Assembly (NCBI GenBank): GCA_017472365.1
Contig: JAFUQN010000157.1
Coordinates: 1 to 54,987, forward strand
Direction of reading: 5' to 3'
DNA: 54,987 nucleotides
Origin: Bacillota bacterium
GTDB lineage: Bacteria; Bacillota; Clostridia; Peptostreptococcales; Anaerovoracaceae
A program made the position numbers and the translations under genes. This document shows, piece by piece, positions 8,330-17,029 of this stretch (within the stretch, counting starts at the first letter, position 1; each line of letters starts with the position of its first letter). Under the pieces are notes generated by a model that saw only the letters and a list, made by a program, of their open reading frames with translations, was not told where the DNA came from and did no database searches.

Positions 8330-9517
8330 ATGAAATCAACGAAAAAGAAATCCAATCTGTTCCTCACCATCATGGGGGATGAAAAGCGCCAGAAGATCAC
8401 GATTCCGCTGTTTGCGATTCTCCTCAGCCTGATCGCAGGCGCGATCCTGATGCTGTCTCTGGGGAAGAACCCCATCGAAGGGTATCTGAGTTTACTGAAG
8501 GGCTGCGGCCTGATGATGAAAAAGAATTACGCCGGCGGAAAAGGGATGCTGACGGACTTCATGAGCTTCCTGGATATCTGGACACCCATGATTTTTGCAG
8601 CGCTGGCGGTTGCTGTGGCATACAAGGCCGGTCTGTTCAACATCGGTGTCTCCGGACAGATGCTTCTGGCTGGATTTGTAGCGTCTCTGACCGTAGGTTA
8701 CAGCGACCTTCCGGCTGTAGCAGCAAAGCCTCTGACCATCATCATCGGTATGATCGTTGGTGCGCTGGCAGGAAGTCTGATCAGACTTCTCAAGTATAAG
8801 TTCAATATCAATGAAGTTGTTACGGCGATCATGCTGAACTACATTTTCCAGTATATCATCAGTTTCTTCATTCTGACGTACTACGTTCATCCGATCACCC
8901 GTCAGTCCAATGTTGTCAGCGATGCATCGAGACTGACCTTACAGAACGTTCAGATCGGAAACATGAAATCTGTCATTCCTCTGGGCTTTATTCTGGCCAT
9001 TGTGGCTGTTTTTGCCCTCAGCTACTTCATCAATCGTACCCGTGTGGGCTTTGAACTAAAGGCCGTAGGTGCGAACAAGAAGGGCGCGATCTACGCAGGG
9101 ATCAATGCCAATAAGAGCATCATGATCGCCATGGCCCTTTCCGGTGCTCTGGCAGGTCTGGCAGGTGTTACGTATTATATGGGTTATGTGGCTTCCATTC
9201 AGCCCAAAGTTCTGATCAGTACCGGGTTCGACGCGGTTGCGGTATGTCTTCTGGGGAATTCCAACCCCATCGGTATCGTTGCCTCTTCCTTCCTGGTTAC
9301 CATCATCAGTAAGGGAAGCATTTATCTGAATTCTTCTCTGGGTCTTCCGAAGGAAATCGCATCTTTGATCACAGGTCTGCTGCTGCTGTTCACCGCTTGT
9401 GATGTTTACATCAAGTATCGTTTGAAGAAAGCAAAGGACCATCTGGAATACGAAGAAAAAGAAGCTCAGCGATATATTGAAAAATACGGAGAACAGAAAA
9501 AGGAGGGTGAACAATGA
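8330..9517 (+). CDS. Nucleoside ABC transporter permease 1 (YufP/NupP-type)
   Basis: 395 residues, a long branched-chain-type (BPD_transp_2) permease. Several hydrophobic helices begin at about residue 25; the conserved FNIGVSGQMLLAGF and KYKFNINEVVTAIMLNYI segments, the latter coupling to the ATPase, are present. The C-terminus is a charged cytoplasmic tail rich in Lys and Glu. The ATG abuts the stop of the ATPase gene, and the end overlaps the second permease by four bases (ATGA), so the two subunits are made in equal amounts. Confidence 0.92.
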   Translation: MKSTKKKSNLFLTIMGDEKRQKITIPLFAILLSLIAGAILMLSLGKNPIEGYLSLLKGCGLMMKKNYAGGKGMLTDFMSFLDIWTPMIFAALAVAVAYKAGLFNIGVSGQMLLAGFVASLTVGYSDLPAVAAKPLTIIIGMIVGALAGSLIRLLKYKFNINEVVTAIMLNYIFQYIISFFILTYYVHPITRQSNVVSDASRLTLQNVQIGNMKSVIPLGFILAIVAVFALSYFINRTRVGFELKAVGANKKGAIYAGINANKSIMIAMALSGALAGLAGVTYYMGYVASIQPKVLISTGFDAVAVCLLGNSNPIGIVASSFLVTIISKGSIYLNSSLGLPKEIASLITGLLLLFTACDVYIKYRLKKAKDHLEYEEKEAQRYIEKYGEQKKEGEQ

Positions 9518-10473
9518 ACGAAATTATCGTAAACGGGATGTCATTCTCCATTCCTCTGTTTATCATTGCTGTCGGAGGGATCTACAGTGAACGAAGCGGC
9601 GTTACCAACCTTGCACTGGAAGGCTTTATGGGGGCGGGGGCGTTCTTCGGAGCTCTGTTTACCGCACTGACTGCGGGAGTATTTGCATCCACATCCAATC
9701 TTCCGATGTATTTGTCGCTGTTCGTAGCGATGGCCGGTGGTGCGCTGTACGCCATCATACACGCGGTTCTGTGCATTAAGTTCAAAGCAAATCAGGTCAT
9801 CAGTGGTGTCGTTGTCAACATTCTGGCCATGGCTCTGACCGACTTCCTGACCAGCCAGATCAATGAAAGTGTACTGGGTCACTCTGCAGACAAGTTCATT
9901 CTGAACGTATTCCCGCGTCTGACTGTTGAATCTCTGACGGGAATTCCCGTACTCGGTGGATTCTTTACCAACGCTTACATCTTTGAATTCATTATCATTG
10001 CGGTGGCTGTGGTAGCCTGGTACGTTATGTATAAGACTCGCTACGGTATGAGACTGAGAGCCTGCGGTGACAATCCCTATGCGGTGGATGCTGCCGGCTG
10101 TAACGTGGGACGGATCCAGTTCGCTGCAGTTATGGTTTCCGGTGCTCTGTCCGGTCTGGGTGGTATGTGCTTCGCATACTCCGTATTCGGCCACTATTCT
10201 ACCAGCATCTACGCCGGTTATGGTTATCTGGCAATCGCTGCGCTGATCTTCGGTAACTGGAAGATCCCGGCTACCCTGGGTGCTTGTCTCCTGTTCGGAT
10301 TCGCAAGAGCTGCAGGATACTCTCTGATTCAGTATCTGGAACTGCCCGGTACTTATTCCGACCTGATCATGATTTTACCGTATGTACTGACTCTGCTGCT
10401 GCTGATGATTTTCTCTAAGAACAATCGCGCACCGAGAGCTCTGGGCGAAATCTACGACAAAGGAAAACGTTAA
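9514..10473 (+). CDS. Nucleoside ABC transporter permease 2 (YufQ/NupQ-type)
   Basis: 319 residues of the same permease family as its neighbour: SERSGVTNLALEGFMGAGAF near the N-terminus, then KFKANQVISGVVVNILA and GMRLRACGDNPYAVDAAG, which is the conserved cytoplasmic loop. About eight to ten membrane helices. It overlaps the first permease by four bases and its TAA overlaps the ATG of rarA in a TAATG junction. It completes a four-gene BMP importer for nucleosides. Confidence 0.92.
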   Translation: MNEIIVNGMSFSIPLFIIAVGGIYSERSGVTNLALEGFMGAGAFFGALFTALTAGVFASTSNLPMYLSLFVAMAGGALYAIIHAVLCIKFKANQVISGVVVNILAMALTDFLTSQINESVLGHSADKFILNVFPRLTVESLTGIPVLGGFFTNAYIFEFIIIAVAVVAWYVMYKTRYGMRLRACGDNPYAVDAAGCNVGRIQFAAVMVSGALSGLGGMCFAYSVFGHYSTSIYAGYGYLAIAALIFGNWKIPATLGACLLFGFARAAGYSLIQYLELPGTYSDLIMILPYVLTLLLLMIFSKNNRAPRALGEIYDKGKR

Positions 10474-11798
10474 TGTATCAACAAACCATGTTCGACGATC
10501 GCGAAAAATATAACCCTTTAGCAAGCCGCCTTCGTCCGGAATCTCTGACCGAATTCGTGGGCCAGAAGCATCTTTTGGGCGAGGGGAAGGTTTTGCGCCA
10601 GTTAATCGACCGTGACCAGGTATCTTCCATGATTTTCTGGGGCCCTCCCGGTGTGGGAAAGACTACCCTGGCCAGGATCATCGCACGCCGGACGAAAGCG
10701 AATTTCATCGATTTCAGCGCTGTGACCAGTGGAATCAAGGAAATCAAGGAAGTTATGGGACGCGCCGAAGGAAACCGGCTCATGGGCGAAAAAACCATCC
10801 TGTTCGTGGACGAAATCCACCGCTTCAACAAAGCGCAGCAGGATGCGTTCCTTCCTTTTGTGGAAAAGGGGAGTATCATTCTGATCGGCGCTACGACGGA
10901 GAATCCTTCTTTCGAAATCAATTCTGCGCTTCTGTCACGGTGTAAGGTGTTTGTCTTACAAGCGTTGACGGCTGACGATCTGGTGGAACTGATGACCAAT
11001 GCTTTGAACAGCCCCAAGGGGTTCGGACATCAAACCGTGAACATCAGTGAAGACATGCTCCATATCATCGCCAATTTTGCCAACGGAGACGCCAGAACGG
11101 CTCTGAATACGATGGAAATGGTGGTGTTGAACGGGGATATCAGCGAAGACGGAACGACCATCACCGTAACCATGGAAACGCTGGAACAGTGTACCAGTAA
11201 AAAATCGTTATTATACGATAAAAACGGGGAAGAACATTATAATCTGATTTCTGCGTTACACAAGTCCATGCGTAACAGCGATGTGAACGCAGCCATCTAC
11301 TGGCTGGCCCGCATGTTGGAAGGCGGTGAAGATCCATTGTACGTGGCGCGCCGCGTGGTGCGGTTCGCCAGTGAGGACGTGGGAATGGCTGACAGCCGTG
11401 CATTGGAAATTGCAGTGGCTGCGTATCAGGCCTGTCACTTTATCGGGATGCCGGAGTGTTCCGTGCATCTGACTCACGCGGTGACTTACATGGCTCTGGC
11501 ACCGAAATCCAATGCACTGTACATGGCTTACGAAACTGCGAAAAAAGATGCCATCAAGCGCATGGCAGAGCCGGTACCGCTGCAGATCCGCAATGCTCCC
11601 ACAAAGCTGATGAAGGAGCTGGAATACGGTGCAGGATATCAATACGCTCACGATACGGAAGATAAAATCACAAATATGAAGTGCCTTCCGGAAGCGTTAC
11701 AGGACAGAAAATACTACCGTCCCACCAATCAGGGAACGGAAGCCAAAGTCCGCGAGCGGTTGGCGGCCATCGAAGAGTGGCACAAAAAGAACGATTAA
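10473..11798 (+). CDS. rarA: Replication-associated recombination protein A (RarA/MgsA AAA ATPase)
   Basis: 441 residues. Walker A GPPGVGKTT at 57-65, Walker B FVDEIHRFN near 108, the sensor segment GATTENPSFEI, and the C-terminal MgsA domain with RNAPTKLMKELEYGAGYQYAHD. RarA is a clamp-loader-like ATPase that acts at stalled forks and interacts with SSB in well-studied bacteria. Its start codon overlaps the stop of the nucleoside permease (TAATG), so translation is coupled to a transporter operon with which it has no obvious functional link. A strong terminator follows. Confidence 0.95.
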   Translation: MYQQTMFDDREKYNPLASRLRPESLTEFVGQKHLLGEGKVLRQLIDRDQVSSMIFWGPPGVGKTTLARIIARRTKANFIDFSAVTSGIKEIKEVMGRAEGNRLMGEKTILFVDEIHRFNKAQQDAFLPFVEKGSIILIGATTENPSFEINSALLSRCKVFVLQALTADDLVELMTNALNSPKGFGHQTVNISEDMLHIIANFANGDARTALNTMEMVVLNGDISEDGTTITVTMETLEQCTSKKSLLYDKNGEEHYNLISALHKSMRNSDVNAAIYWLARMLEGGEDPLYVARRVVRFASEDVGMADSRALEIAVAAYQACHFIGMPECSVHLTHAVTYMALAPKSNALYMAYETAKKDAIKRMAEPVPLQIRNAPTKLMKELEYGAGYQYAHDTEDKITNMKCLPEALQDRKYYRPTNQGTEAKVRERLAAIEEWHKKND

Positions 11799-11836
11799 AA
11801 AAAGACGCATTGGAAAAATCCAATGCGTCTTTTTGA
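11799..11836. terminator. Bidirectional terminator between rarA and the convergent hydrolase gene
   Basis: AAAGACGCATTGG and CCAATGCGTCTTT pair around a six-base loop, with A and T tracts on both flanks. It can serve both convergent transcripts. Confidence 0.93.
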
Positions 11837-11846
11837 TTGCCGTGAT

Positions 11847-12620
11847 CTAGATGTTATGTAAGTGATACAGTTCAGCGCTGACTTCGCGGATCAGTGTTTC
11901 AAATTGATATACGTCGGTGTCGTGACCTGCGAAACATACGATGAACGGAGTCTTTGAATAGACGATGCCTACATCATTGGTCAGGTTATCGTCTTCACCG
12001 GTTTTGTGAGCTACGATCCCTTCGCCTAAAGCGCCGGGAATCTTGTGATTGATCTGCTGTAAAAGCAGGGTATCATTGATTTCCGCGGATACTTCTTCGC
12101 TGACGAATGTTCGATTGTAGATCTGTTCCAATAACATACCCATTTCCTGAGGAACGATATAGTTTTCGATCCCCTGAGCAGAGAGTTCCGGCTGGAACAG
12201 AAGACGGTTCAGAGCGGTGTTTTTCAGACCGAGCTTCCGGAATTCCTCCACATAAGCGGAAATCCCGAAACGACGGATCAGCACGTTGGTAGCTGTATTG
12301 TCGCTGAGAGAAATCATCAGACGGCACAGGGTACGGATGTCAACGGTGGGTTCGTCAGTGAATAAGGTCAGCGCACCGCAGATGGGCAGTTTATCTTCCT
12401 GAGTCACTGTGATCTTTTCGTCCAGAGAGGCTTTCCCTTCGCTGAGCCACTTCATGATGGACATAAAGATGGGGAGTTTGATCACGCTTGCAGCAAGGTA
12501 AGCTTCGTCCTGCTGATAACCGAACTCTTCGCCGGTGACCAGATTCTTATAATAGAATCCGGTATGGCCCTTTTGCTGAGCGAAACGCTCTAAAATTTTT
12601 GTTTGTAATGCTTATTCCAT
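11847..12620 (-). pseudogene. Class A beta-lactamase-like serine hydrolase with a stop at codon 3
   Basis: Read from the ATG at 12620 (AGAGGAC site five bases upstream), the frame is ATG-GAA-TAA and then stays open to 11847, about 257 codons in all. The body has every motif of the penicillin-recognising fold: SVIK (SxxK, codons at 12488-12477), SDN in LMISLSDNTATN, and KTG in VAHKTGEDD. The SxxK lies upstream of any good alternative start; the first in-frame GTG (12485) is the Val of SVIK itself. Either a single nonsense change disabled the gene, or translation starts at a non-standard codon. It lies 23 bases after the permease in the same sigma-54 transcript. The paralogue at 16143 sits on the other side of the regulator. 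True beta-lactamase, transpeptidase or peptidase activity cannot be told apart. Confidence 0.75.
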
Positions 12621-12643
12621 GATGTCCTCTGTTATTTGGCATA

Positions 12644-14020
12644 TTAGCCCTGATAATCCTGGCCGCCGTTCTTCTTCTTGAAGTAATTATACACTACAAG
12701 ACCGATTGCGGGAACTGCTAATCCCTGAATTGATGCCATGGGAGCTTCAATAAAGTTGTTTACCAGCAGAATACCGAACAGGATAACCGTGATGATTACG
12801 GTGAAAGCACCGCCGGGAACCTTGTACGGTCTTTCCAGTTCGGGGAACTTCTTTCTGTAGATCAGAACCGCGATGATGCACAGTACGTTCAACAGAGCGG
12901 TCAGGGTGATCAGCAGGTCGGTCAGAGACTGTAAGCTGTTGAATACAACCAGAACGATGGAGATTGCAGAGGATGCTAAGGTGGCGGGTACGGGAACACC
13001 GGTCTTCGGATCAACTTCAGCCAGCTTGGCGGGCAGGAAGCCGTCCTTCGCCATTGCGTAGTAGGTTCTGGGGAATACCAGGACGTCGCCGTTTACGGTA
13101 CCTAAGATACCGACGGTCATACCGGCCAGGATCAGTGTCTTACCAATGGGACCCATCAGAGCTTCCGCTGCAGCATTGCCCAGGTAGATGTCGCCGGACT
13201 GGATCATCGGAACGATGGTTTCAGCCGGTAATACTCTGTAGATGCAGAACTGGAACAGAGTGTAGATGGCGGTGATGAAGCCCAGGGAGATGATGATTGC
13301 CAGGGGCAGGTCTCTCTTGGGGTTCTTCATTTCTTCACCTACGGTGTTCAGATTGGTCCAGCCTTCATAAGCCCACAGGGATGCGAAGGTTGCGAAACCG
13401 ATCATGGAGATCATGCCGGTGATACCGCCGCCTTCAGCGCGGGTACCTTCCATGGACAGGCTCAGGTCAACGTCCTGAGTACCCATGAATACGCCCATCA
13501 GAATGATCAGAATCAGAGGAATGACTCTGGCTACCATGGTGAAGTTCTGGAAAGCAACGCCCAGCTTAGTACCACGCAGGTTCAGTGCAGTAAAGAATAC
13601 GATGATCAGGATCGCAATGATCTTTACAGCCAGATCAGACAGTCCCAGAGTACCCTTGAAACCGGTAACGGCAGCCATAGCCAGAGCGGCGATGGAACCG
13701 GAGCCGGTCAGGATGAAACCGGAGAAACCGTTGATAAAGCCCAGTGCGGGATGATAAGCTTCGCTCAGGTAGACGGTCATACCGCCGGAAACGGGACGAG
13801 ATGCACCCAGTTCAGCAAAGCACAGACCACCCAGGATGGATACGACACCCCCGATGATCCAGCACAATAGTGCTAAACCAAAACTGAAATCGGTACGTTC
13901 CAGAACGTAGCTGCCCAGATAGTATACGCCGGAACCGATGGTCATACCGGCTACCAAGCTGATACCGCCGAACAGGCCGATAACTTTTTTAAGCTGTCCA
14001 GCTTGTTTCTTTTCTTCCAT
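12644..14020 (-). CDS. APC-family amino acid permease
   Basis: 458 residues, roughly 12 membrane helices. KKVIGLFGGISLVAGMTIGSGVYYLGSYVL is the first helix with the conserved glycine-rich substrate-binding break (GMTIGSG at about 24-30), and FASLWAYEGWTNLNTVGEEMKNP near residue 210-235 is the helix 6 and loop signature of LAT-type members. It imports or exchanges amino acids. The gene has an AAAGGAG site and is preceded by a near-perfect sigma-54 promoter at 14086-14102. The serine hydrolase follows in the same transcript, and the enhancer-binding regulator is divergent. Confidence 0.92.
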   Translation of the reverse strand: MEEKKQAGQLKKVIGLFGGISLVAGMTIGSGVYYLGSYVLERTDFSFGLALLCWIIGGVVSILGGLCFAELGASRPVSGGMTVYLSEAYHPALGFINGFSGFILTGSGSIAALAMAAVTGFKGTLGLSDLAVKIIAILIIVFFTALNLRGTKLGVAFQNFTMVARVIPLILIILMGVFMGTQDVDLSLSMEGTRAEGGGITGMISMIGFATFASLWAYEGWTNLNTVGEEMKNPKRDLPLAIIISLGFITAIYTLFQFCIYRVLPAETIVPMIQSGDIYLGNAAAEALMGPIGKTLILAGMTVGILGTVNGDVLVFPRTYYAMAKDGFLPAKLAEVDPKTGVPVPATLASSAISIVLVVFNSLQSLTDLLITLTALLNVLCIIAVLIYRKKFPELERPYKVPGGAFTVIITVILFGILLVNNFIEAPMASIQGLAVPAIGLVVYNYFKKKNGGQDYQG

Positions 14021-14085
14021 GAGAAAACTCCTTTCTTAAGTAAATGGATTTCAGAGCAATGAATAATTGCACATTTATATGTATA

Positions 14086-14102
14086 CGCAAAATGCGTGCC
14101 AC
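14086..14102 (-). promoter_or_regulatory. Sigma-54 (-24/-12) promoter of the permease-hydrolase operon
   Basis: On the minus strand the bases are TGGCACGCATTTTGC, running from 14101 to 14087. This matches TGGCAC-N5-TTGC with GG at -24 and GC at -12. The predicted start point is near 14075, about 55 bases before the permease ATG. The gene facing it encodes a GAFTGA-bearing sigma-54 activator, which supports the call. Confidence 0.88.
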
Positions 14103-14226
14103 TTAGTGAAAATAAAAACGGACAAAAAAACCGAAGATATTTTAGCTGATTTTAACGTAAAAAGAAATGATTTTTTCAGAAGAACAGCGAGATTATGGTC
14201 TGAAAGGAAGAAAAATAAGAAGATGG

Positions 14227-14246
14227 GAGTTCGGAAAACCGGACTC
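14227..14246. promoter_or_regulatory. Candidate upstream activator site for the sigma-54 regulator
   Basis: Arms GAGTTCGG (14227-14234) and CCGGACTC (14239-14246) form an inverted repeat with one mismatch around AAAA. It lies about 150-170 bases upstream of the predicted sigma-54 start, the usual enhancer distance. Binding is inferred only from position and symmetry. Confidence 0.5.
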
Positions 14247-14291
14247 GAGTACAGAAAACAGGACTGCAAAATCGAAAAAACGATTTTTTTC

Positions 14292-14320
14292 TTGCACCCT
14301 GTGGAAAAAAGGAAGATAAT
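14292..14320 (+). promoter_or_regulatory. Probable sigma-A promoter of the regulator gene
   Basis: TTGCAC (14292-14297) and GATAAT (14315-14320) are 17 bases apart, about 40 bases before the regulator ATG. The rest of the 14021-14362 gap holds only the sigma-54 promoter and the inverted repeat; no gene is evident. Confidence 0.55.
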
Positions 14321-14362
14321 AAAGTTAAATTTTTAACATGCAATCTCGCCAGGGGGAGCAAC

Positions 14363-16141
14363 ATGAGTAAGAAGAATATGATCGTTACGACGGAAGATAA
14401 CCAGCTTCTGTATATGGGAGAACATCTGTATTCCAGTGTGATGAAACACCGGCTGAGCCGGCCGTTTTGTTACGCTTCCGGAAAAATCAAGCGCGGCGAT
14501 ATCTTTGTGGCGCTGTTTTCCGATGCCGCCAGAATTACAGCGGACGACAGAAAGCTGTTGGAGAACGTGTGCGGAGAGCGGCTATCGCGGACAGGTCCGC
14601 TGATCGTGGCAGGTGTCTATGAGGACGACAGCGTACATTCTCTCATCAAATCCATGACGGAGGAAGCCGCTAAACAGGACGTATGGCTCGAAACCGTATT
14701 TCATGGCTGTTATCTGAAACTGATGCGTCCCGGGGAAGATGCTGTATTACAGACAGATTCTCAGGAAGTAAAAGCATCGCTGGAAGGCGGGGCGGCATTG
14801 GCGATCCTGAATGAGTCCGGATTTTTATATTTTACTGTAGCAGAAAATGGGACAGAACACCGTGTGACAGAGATTCTGACCGGTGCAGAGTTCGAGGGGT
14901 TTTGGGATGAAGAACGGATCCATGCCCAGCCAGTGAGGATCGGAGATGTTCTGACGGAGGAATTTGTCAGTGCAACGACTGGAATGGAGGAGGATGGCAG
15001 TTCCATTATCCGGTTGGGCGGGATTTTGTATCATGTCCAAAGGCTGACGTTCTCGTCGGCAACTCCCCGCCGGGTCCTGTGGATCGTTCGGAATGAGTTC
15101 GATGTACTGGGAGAATTGAGTTCTCACTCTGAAGTATATGATATGATCACAAAGGCCGACAGCCGGAAGGAGCTGAGCGGCGGATATACCTTTGGACTTT
15201 GGGGAAATGATCCAAAGATCAACCGGATCCGTTTTTTACTGCAGAAGGGAGCTTCCACCAATACCACGATCCTTTTGACCGGGGAAAGCGGAACCGGAAA
15301 AAGTTTTCTGGCACGGGAGATCCATAAATGTAGTAAGCGTGAAAAAGGAACGTTCGTATCGGTCAATTGTGCGGCGATTCCTTACAATTTGATCGAAAGT
15401 GAGCTGTTCGGATATGAGGAGGGAGCTTTCACTGGTGCACGAAAAGGTGGAAAGGCCGGGTACTTTGAGATTGCAGAGGGAGGGACTCTGTTCCTCGACG
15501 AAATCACGGAGATGCCGTTATCGCTTCAGGGAAAGCTTCTGGAAGTCATCCAGAACAAAACCTATTTCCGCGTGGGCGGTGTAAAGAAGAAAACGGCGGA
15601 TGTACGAATCATCGCCGCTACAAATAAAGACTTGAAAACTCAGGTCAGAGAACATAAATTCAGAGAAGATCTGTATTATCGGATCAATGTCTTTCCCGTG
15701 GAGATCCCACCGCTGCGGGAACGCATCGATTCGCTTTACAATATCATTGCGGATCTGCTTCCGGAAATCTGTGAGCGGCTGGGTGTACCGCAGCAGGTCA
15801 TCAGTCAGAGAGCCATGGAGAAGATGAAAAATTATGGCTGGCCCGGGAATATCCGTGAATTGGAAAATGTCATTGAAAAAGCCTGTATCCTGTCTGACGG
15901 GAAGGTGATCTTACCGGAAGATGTGGATCTGGGGAAAAACGATGGAATCCTTTTGGATGATGACGTGCGGACGTTGAAGGAACTGCGTGACGACTTCGAG
16001 AAGAAGGTTTTGGAAGATGCGTTAAAACGCTGCGGAGGTTCGCGGCTTCAGGCCGCAGCACGGCTGGATATCAGTAAGACCAGTTTGTTTGAAAAGTTGA
16101 AAAAATACGGCCTGGGAGGCGGAGAAAAGGAGGAAGTGTAA
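14363..16141 (+). CDS. Sigma-54-dependent enhancer-binding transcriptional regulator
   Basis: 592 residues in three parts. Residues 1 to about 270 are an N-terminal region I do not recognise, presumably the signal-sensing part. About 275-510 is the AAA+ domain: Walker A GESGTGKS at 307-314, the sigma-54-contacting loop GAFTGA at 354-359, and Walker B GGTLFLDEI near 373-381. About 545-585 is a Fis-type helix-turn-helix (GGSRLQAAARLDISKTSLFEKLKKYG). Such proteins hydrolyse ATP to open sigma-54 promoters, and the only one seen nearby is the divergent permease promoter. Ribosome site GGGGGAG. The stop is one base before the next ATG, so the inactive hydrolase homologue is co-produced with it. Confidence 0.93.
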   Translation: MSKKNMIVTTEDNQLLYMGEHLYSSVMKHRLSRPFCYASGKIKRGDIFVALFSDAARITADDRKLLENVCGERLSRTGPLIVAGVYEDDSVHSLIKSMTEEAAKQDVWLETVFHGCYLKLMRPGEDAVLQTDSQEVKASLEGGAALAILNESGFLYFTVAENGTEHRVTEILTGAEFEGFWDEERIHAQPVRIGDVLTEEFVSATTGMEEDGSSIIRLGGILYHVQRLTFSSATPRRVLWIVRNEFDVLGELSSHSEVYDMITKADSRKELSGGYTFGLWGNDPKINRIRFLLQKGASTNTTILLTGESGTGKSFLAREIHKCSKREKGTFVSVNCAAIPYNLIESELFGYEEGAFTGARKGGKAGYFEIAEGGTLFLDEITEMPLSLQGKLLEVIQNKTYFRVGGVKKKTADVRIIAATNKDLKTQVREHKFREDLYYRINVFPVEIPPLRERIDSLYNIIADLLPEICERLGVPQQVISQRAMEKMKNYGWPGNIRELENVIEKACILSDGKVILPEDVDLGKNDGILLDDDVRTLKELRDDFEKKVLEDALKRCGGSRLQAAARLDISKTSLFEKLKKYGLGGGEKEEV

Positions 16142-16142
16142 T

Positions 16143-16925
16143 ATGATCGCAGAATCAATCAACGACCGGTTATCCAATATCGAAGGAAAGTTCGGGGTCA
16201 ATTACATCGATCTGACCACGGGGCAGGAAATCCTCTGCGGAAACTGCACAGTTTTTCCGGCTTCCGGCGGTGTCATGCTGATGGCACTGGTGGAATGTTT
16301 TCGAGCCATTGAGACCGGGCGGCTGGATGAGAATATGACGACCCGGTTCAACCGTGCGGACTATCCCGATGCGGGGACAGACTCATTTGGAGTATTAAAA
16401 TACCTGCATGACGGAATCGAAATCACGATTTCCGACCTGTGTAATCTTATGATTACCGTCAGTGACAATATTGCGTTCAACATGCTCCTGGATTTTTTGA
16501 AAATCGACAATATCAATGAAACATTCCGGTCTTTGGGATATCAGAATATGAGGGTAAACCGGAAAATCTATGATTTTGAACAAATGAAAAAGGGTGTTCA
16601 GAATTACATCTCCGTCCGTGAGATGGCTGCCATCTTCCAAAGAATGTACAAAGGACAGTTGATTTCAGAAGAGGCCAGCCGCCGGATGATCCAGTTGATG
16701 ATCCAGCATCAGCGGGGAACCATCATTCCTCATGTTCTGAAAGAAGACATGGAAGTAGCACATCAGACCGGCTTTGACGATGACATGATCCTGGATGGAG
16801 GAATCGTTTTCGCGGACAAACCCTTTGTCCTGGTCATGGCCGCAGCGGATACGAATATCCGAAAGGCAGAGTCGATCATGCGTGACATAACAAGCATCTG
16901 TTACAGAAAGGCCTGTCAGAATTAG
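16143..16925 (+). CDS. Beta-lactamase-fold protein with lost catalytic residues (probable pseudo-enzyme)
   Basis: 260 residues, related along its length to the hydrolase at 11847-12620. The SxxK site reads ASGGVM: S41 is kept but the Lys is V44. SDN is present at 107-109 (ITVSDNIAFN). KTG has become Q208-T-G. Without the SxxK lysine and with a changed KTG, acyl-enzyme chemistry is unlikely, while the fold seems intact and no stop interrupts it. It begins one base after the sigma-54 regulator's stop, so translation is coupled. This suggests a binding or regulatory partner of the regulator (inference). It has no signal peptide, so it should be cytoplasmic. Confidence 0.82.
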   Translation: MIAESINDRLSNIEGKFGVNYIDLTTGQEILCGNCTVFPASGGVMLMALVECFRAIETGRLDENMTTRFNRADYPDAGTDSFGVLKYLHDGIEITISDLCNLMITVSDNIAFNMLLDFLKIDNINETFRSLGYQNMRVNRKIYDFEQMKKGVQNYISVREMAAIFQRMYKGQLISEEASRRMIQLMIQHQRGTIIPHVLKEDMEVAHQTGFDDDMILDGGIVFADKPFVLVMAAADTNIRKAESIMRDITSICYRKACQN

Positions 16926-16956
16926 CAAGAGTACAACCAAAACAACAAACCATTGG

Positions 16957-17000
16957 AAAAAGGCGAGGATCGTTGAATAATCGGCGGTCTTCGCCTTTTT
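16957..17000. terminator. Bidirectional terminator between convergent genes
   Basis: AAAAAGGCGA (16957-16966) pairs with TCGCCTTTTT (16991-17000); partly paired bases lie inside. A and T tracts flank both ends, serving both the plus-strand gene and the deacylase gene ending at 17030. Confidence 0.85.
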
Positions 17001-17029
17001 GTATGGAGAGTATGAATTGTGTATAGATA

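Noticed and set aside
14067..14336. 89-codon plus-strand frame upstream of the sigma-54 regulator
   Set aside because: It covers the sigma-54 promoter and the enhancer palindrome, is Lys-rich from AT-rich DNA and has no ribosome site.
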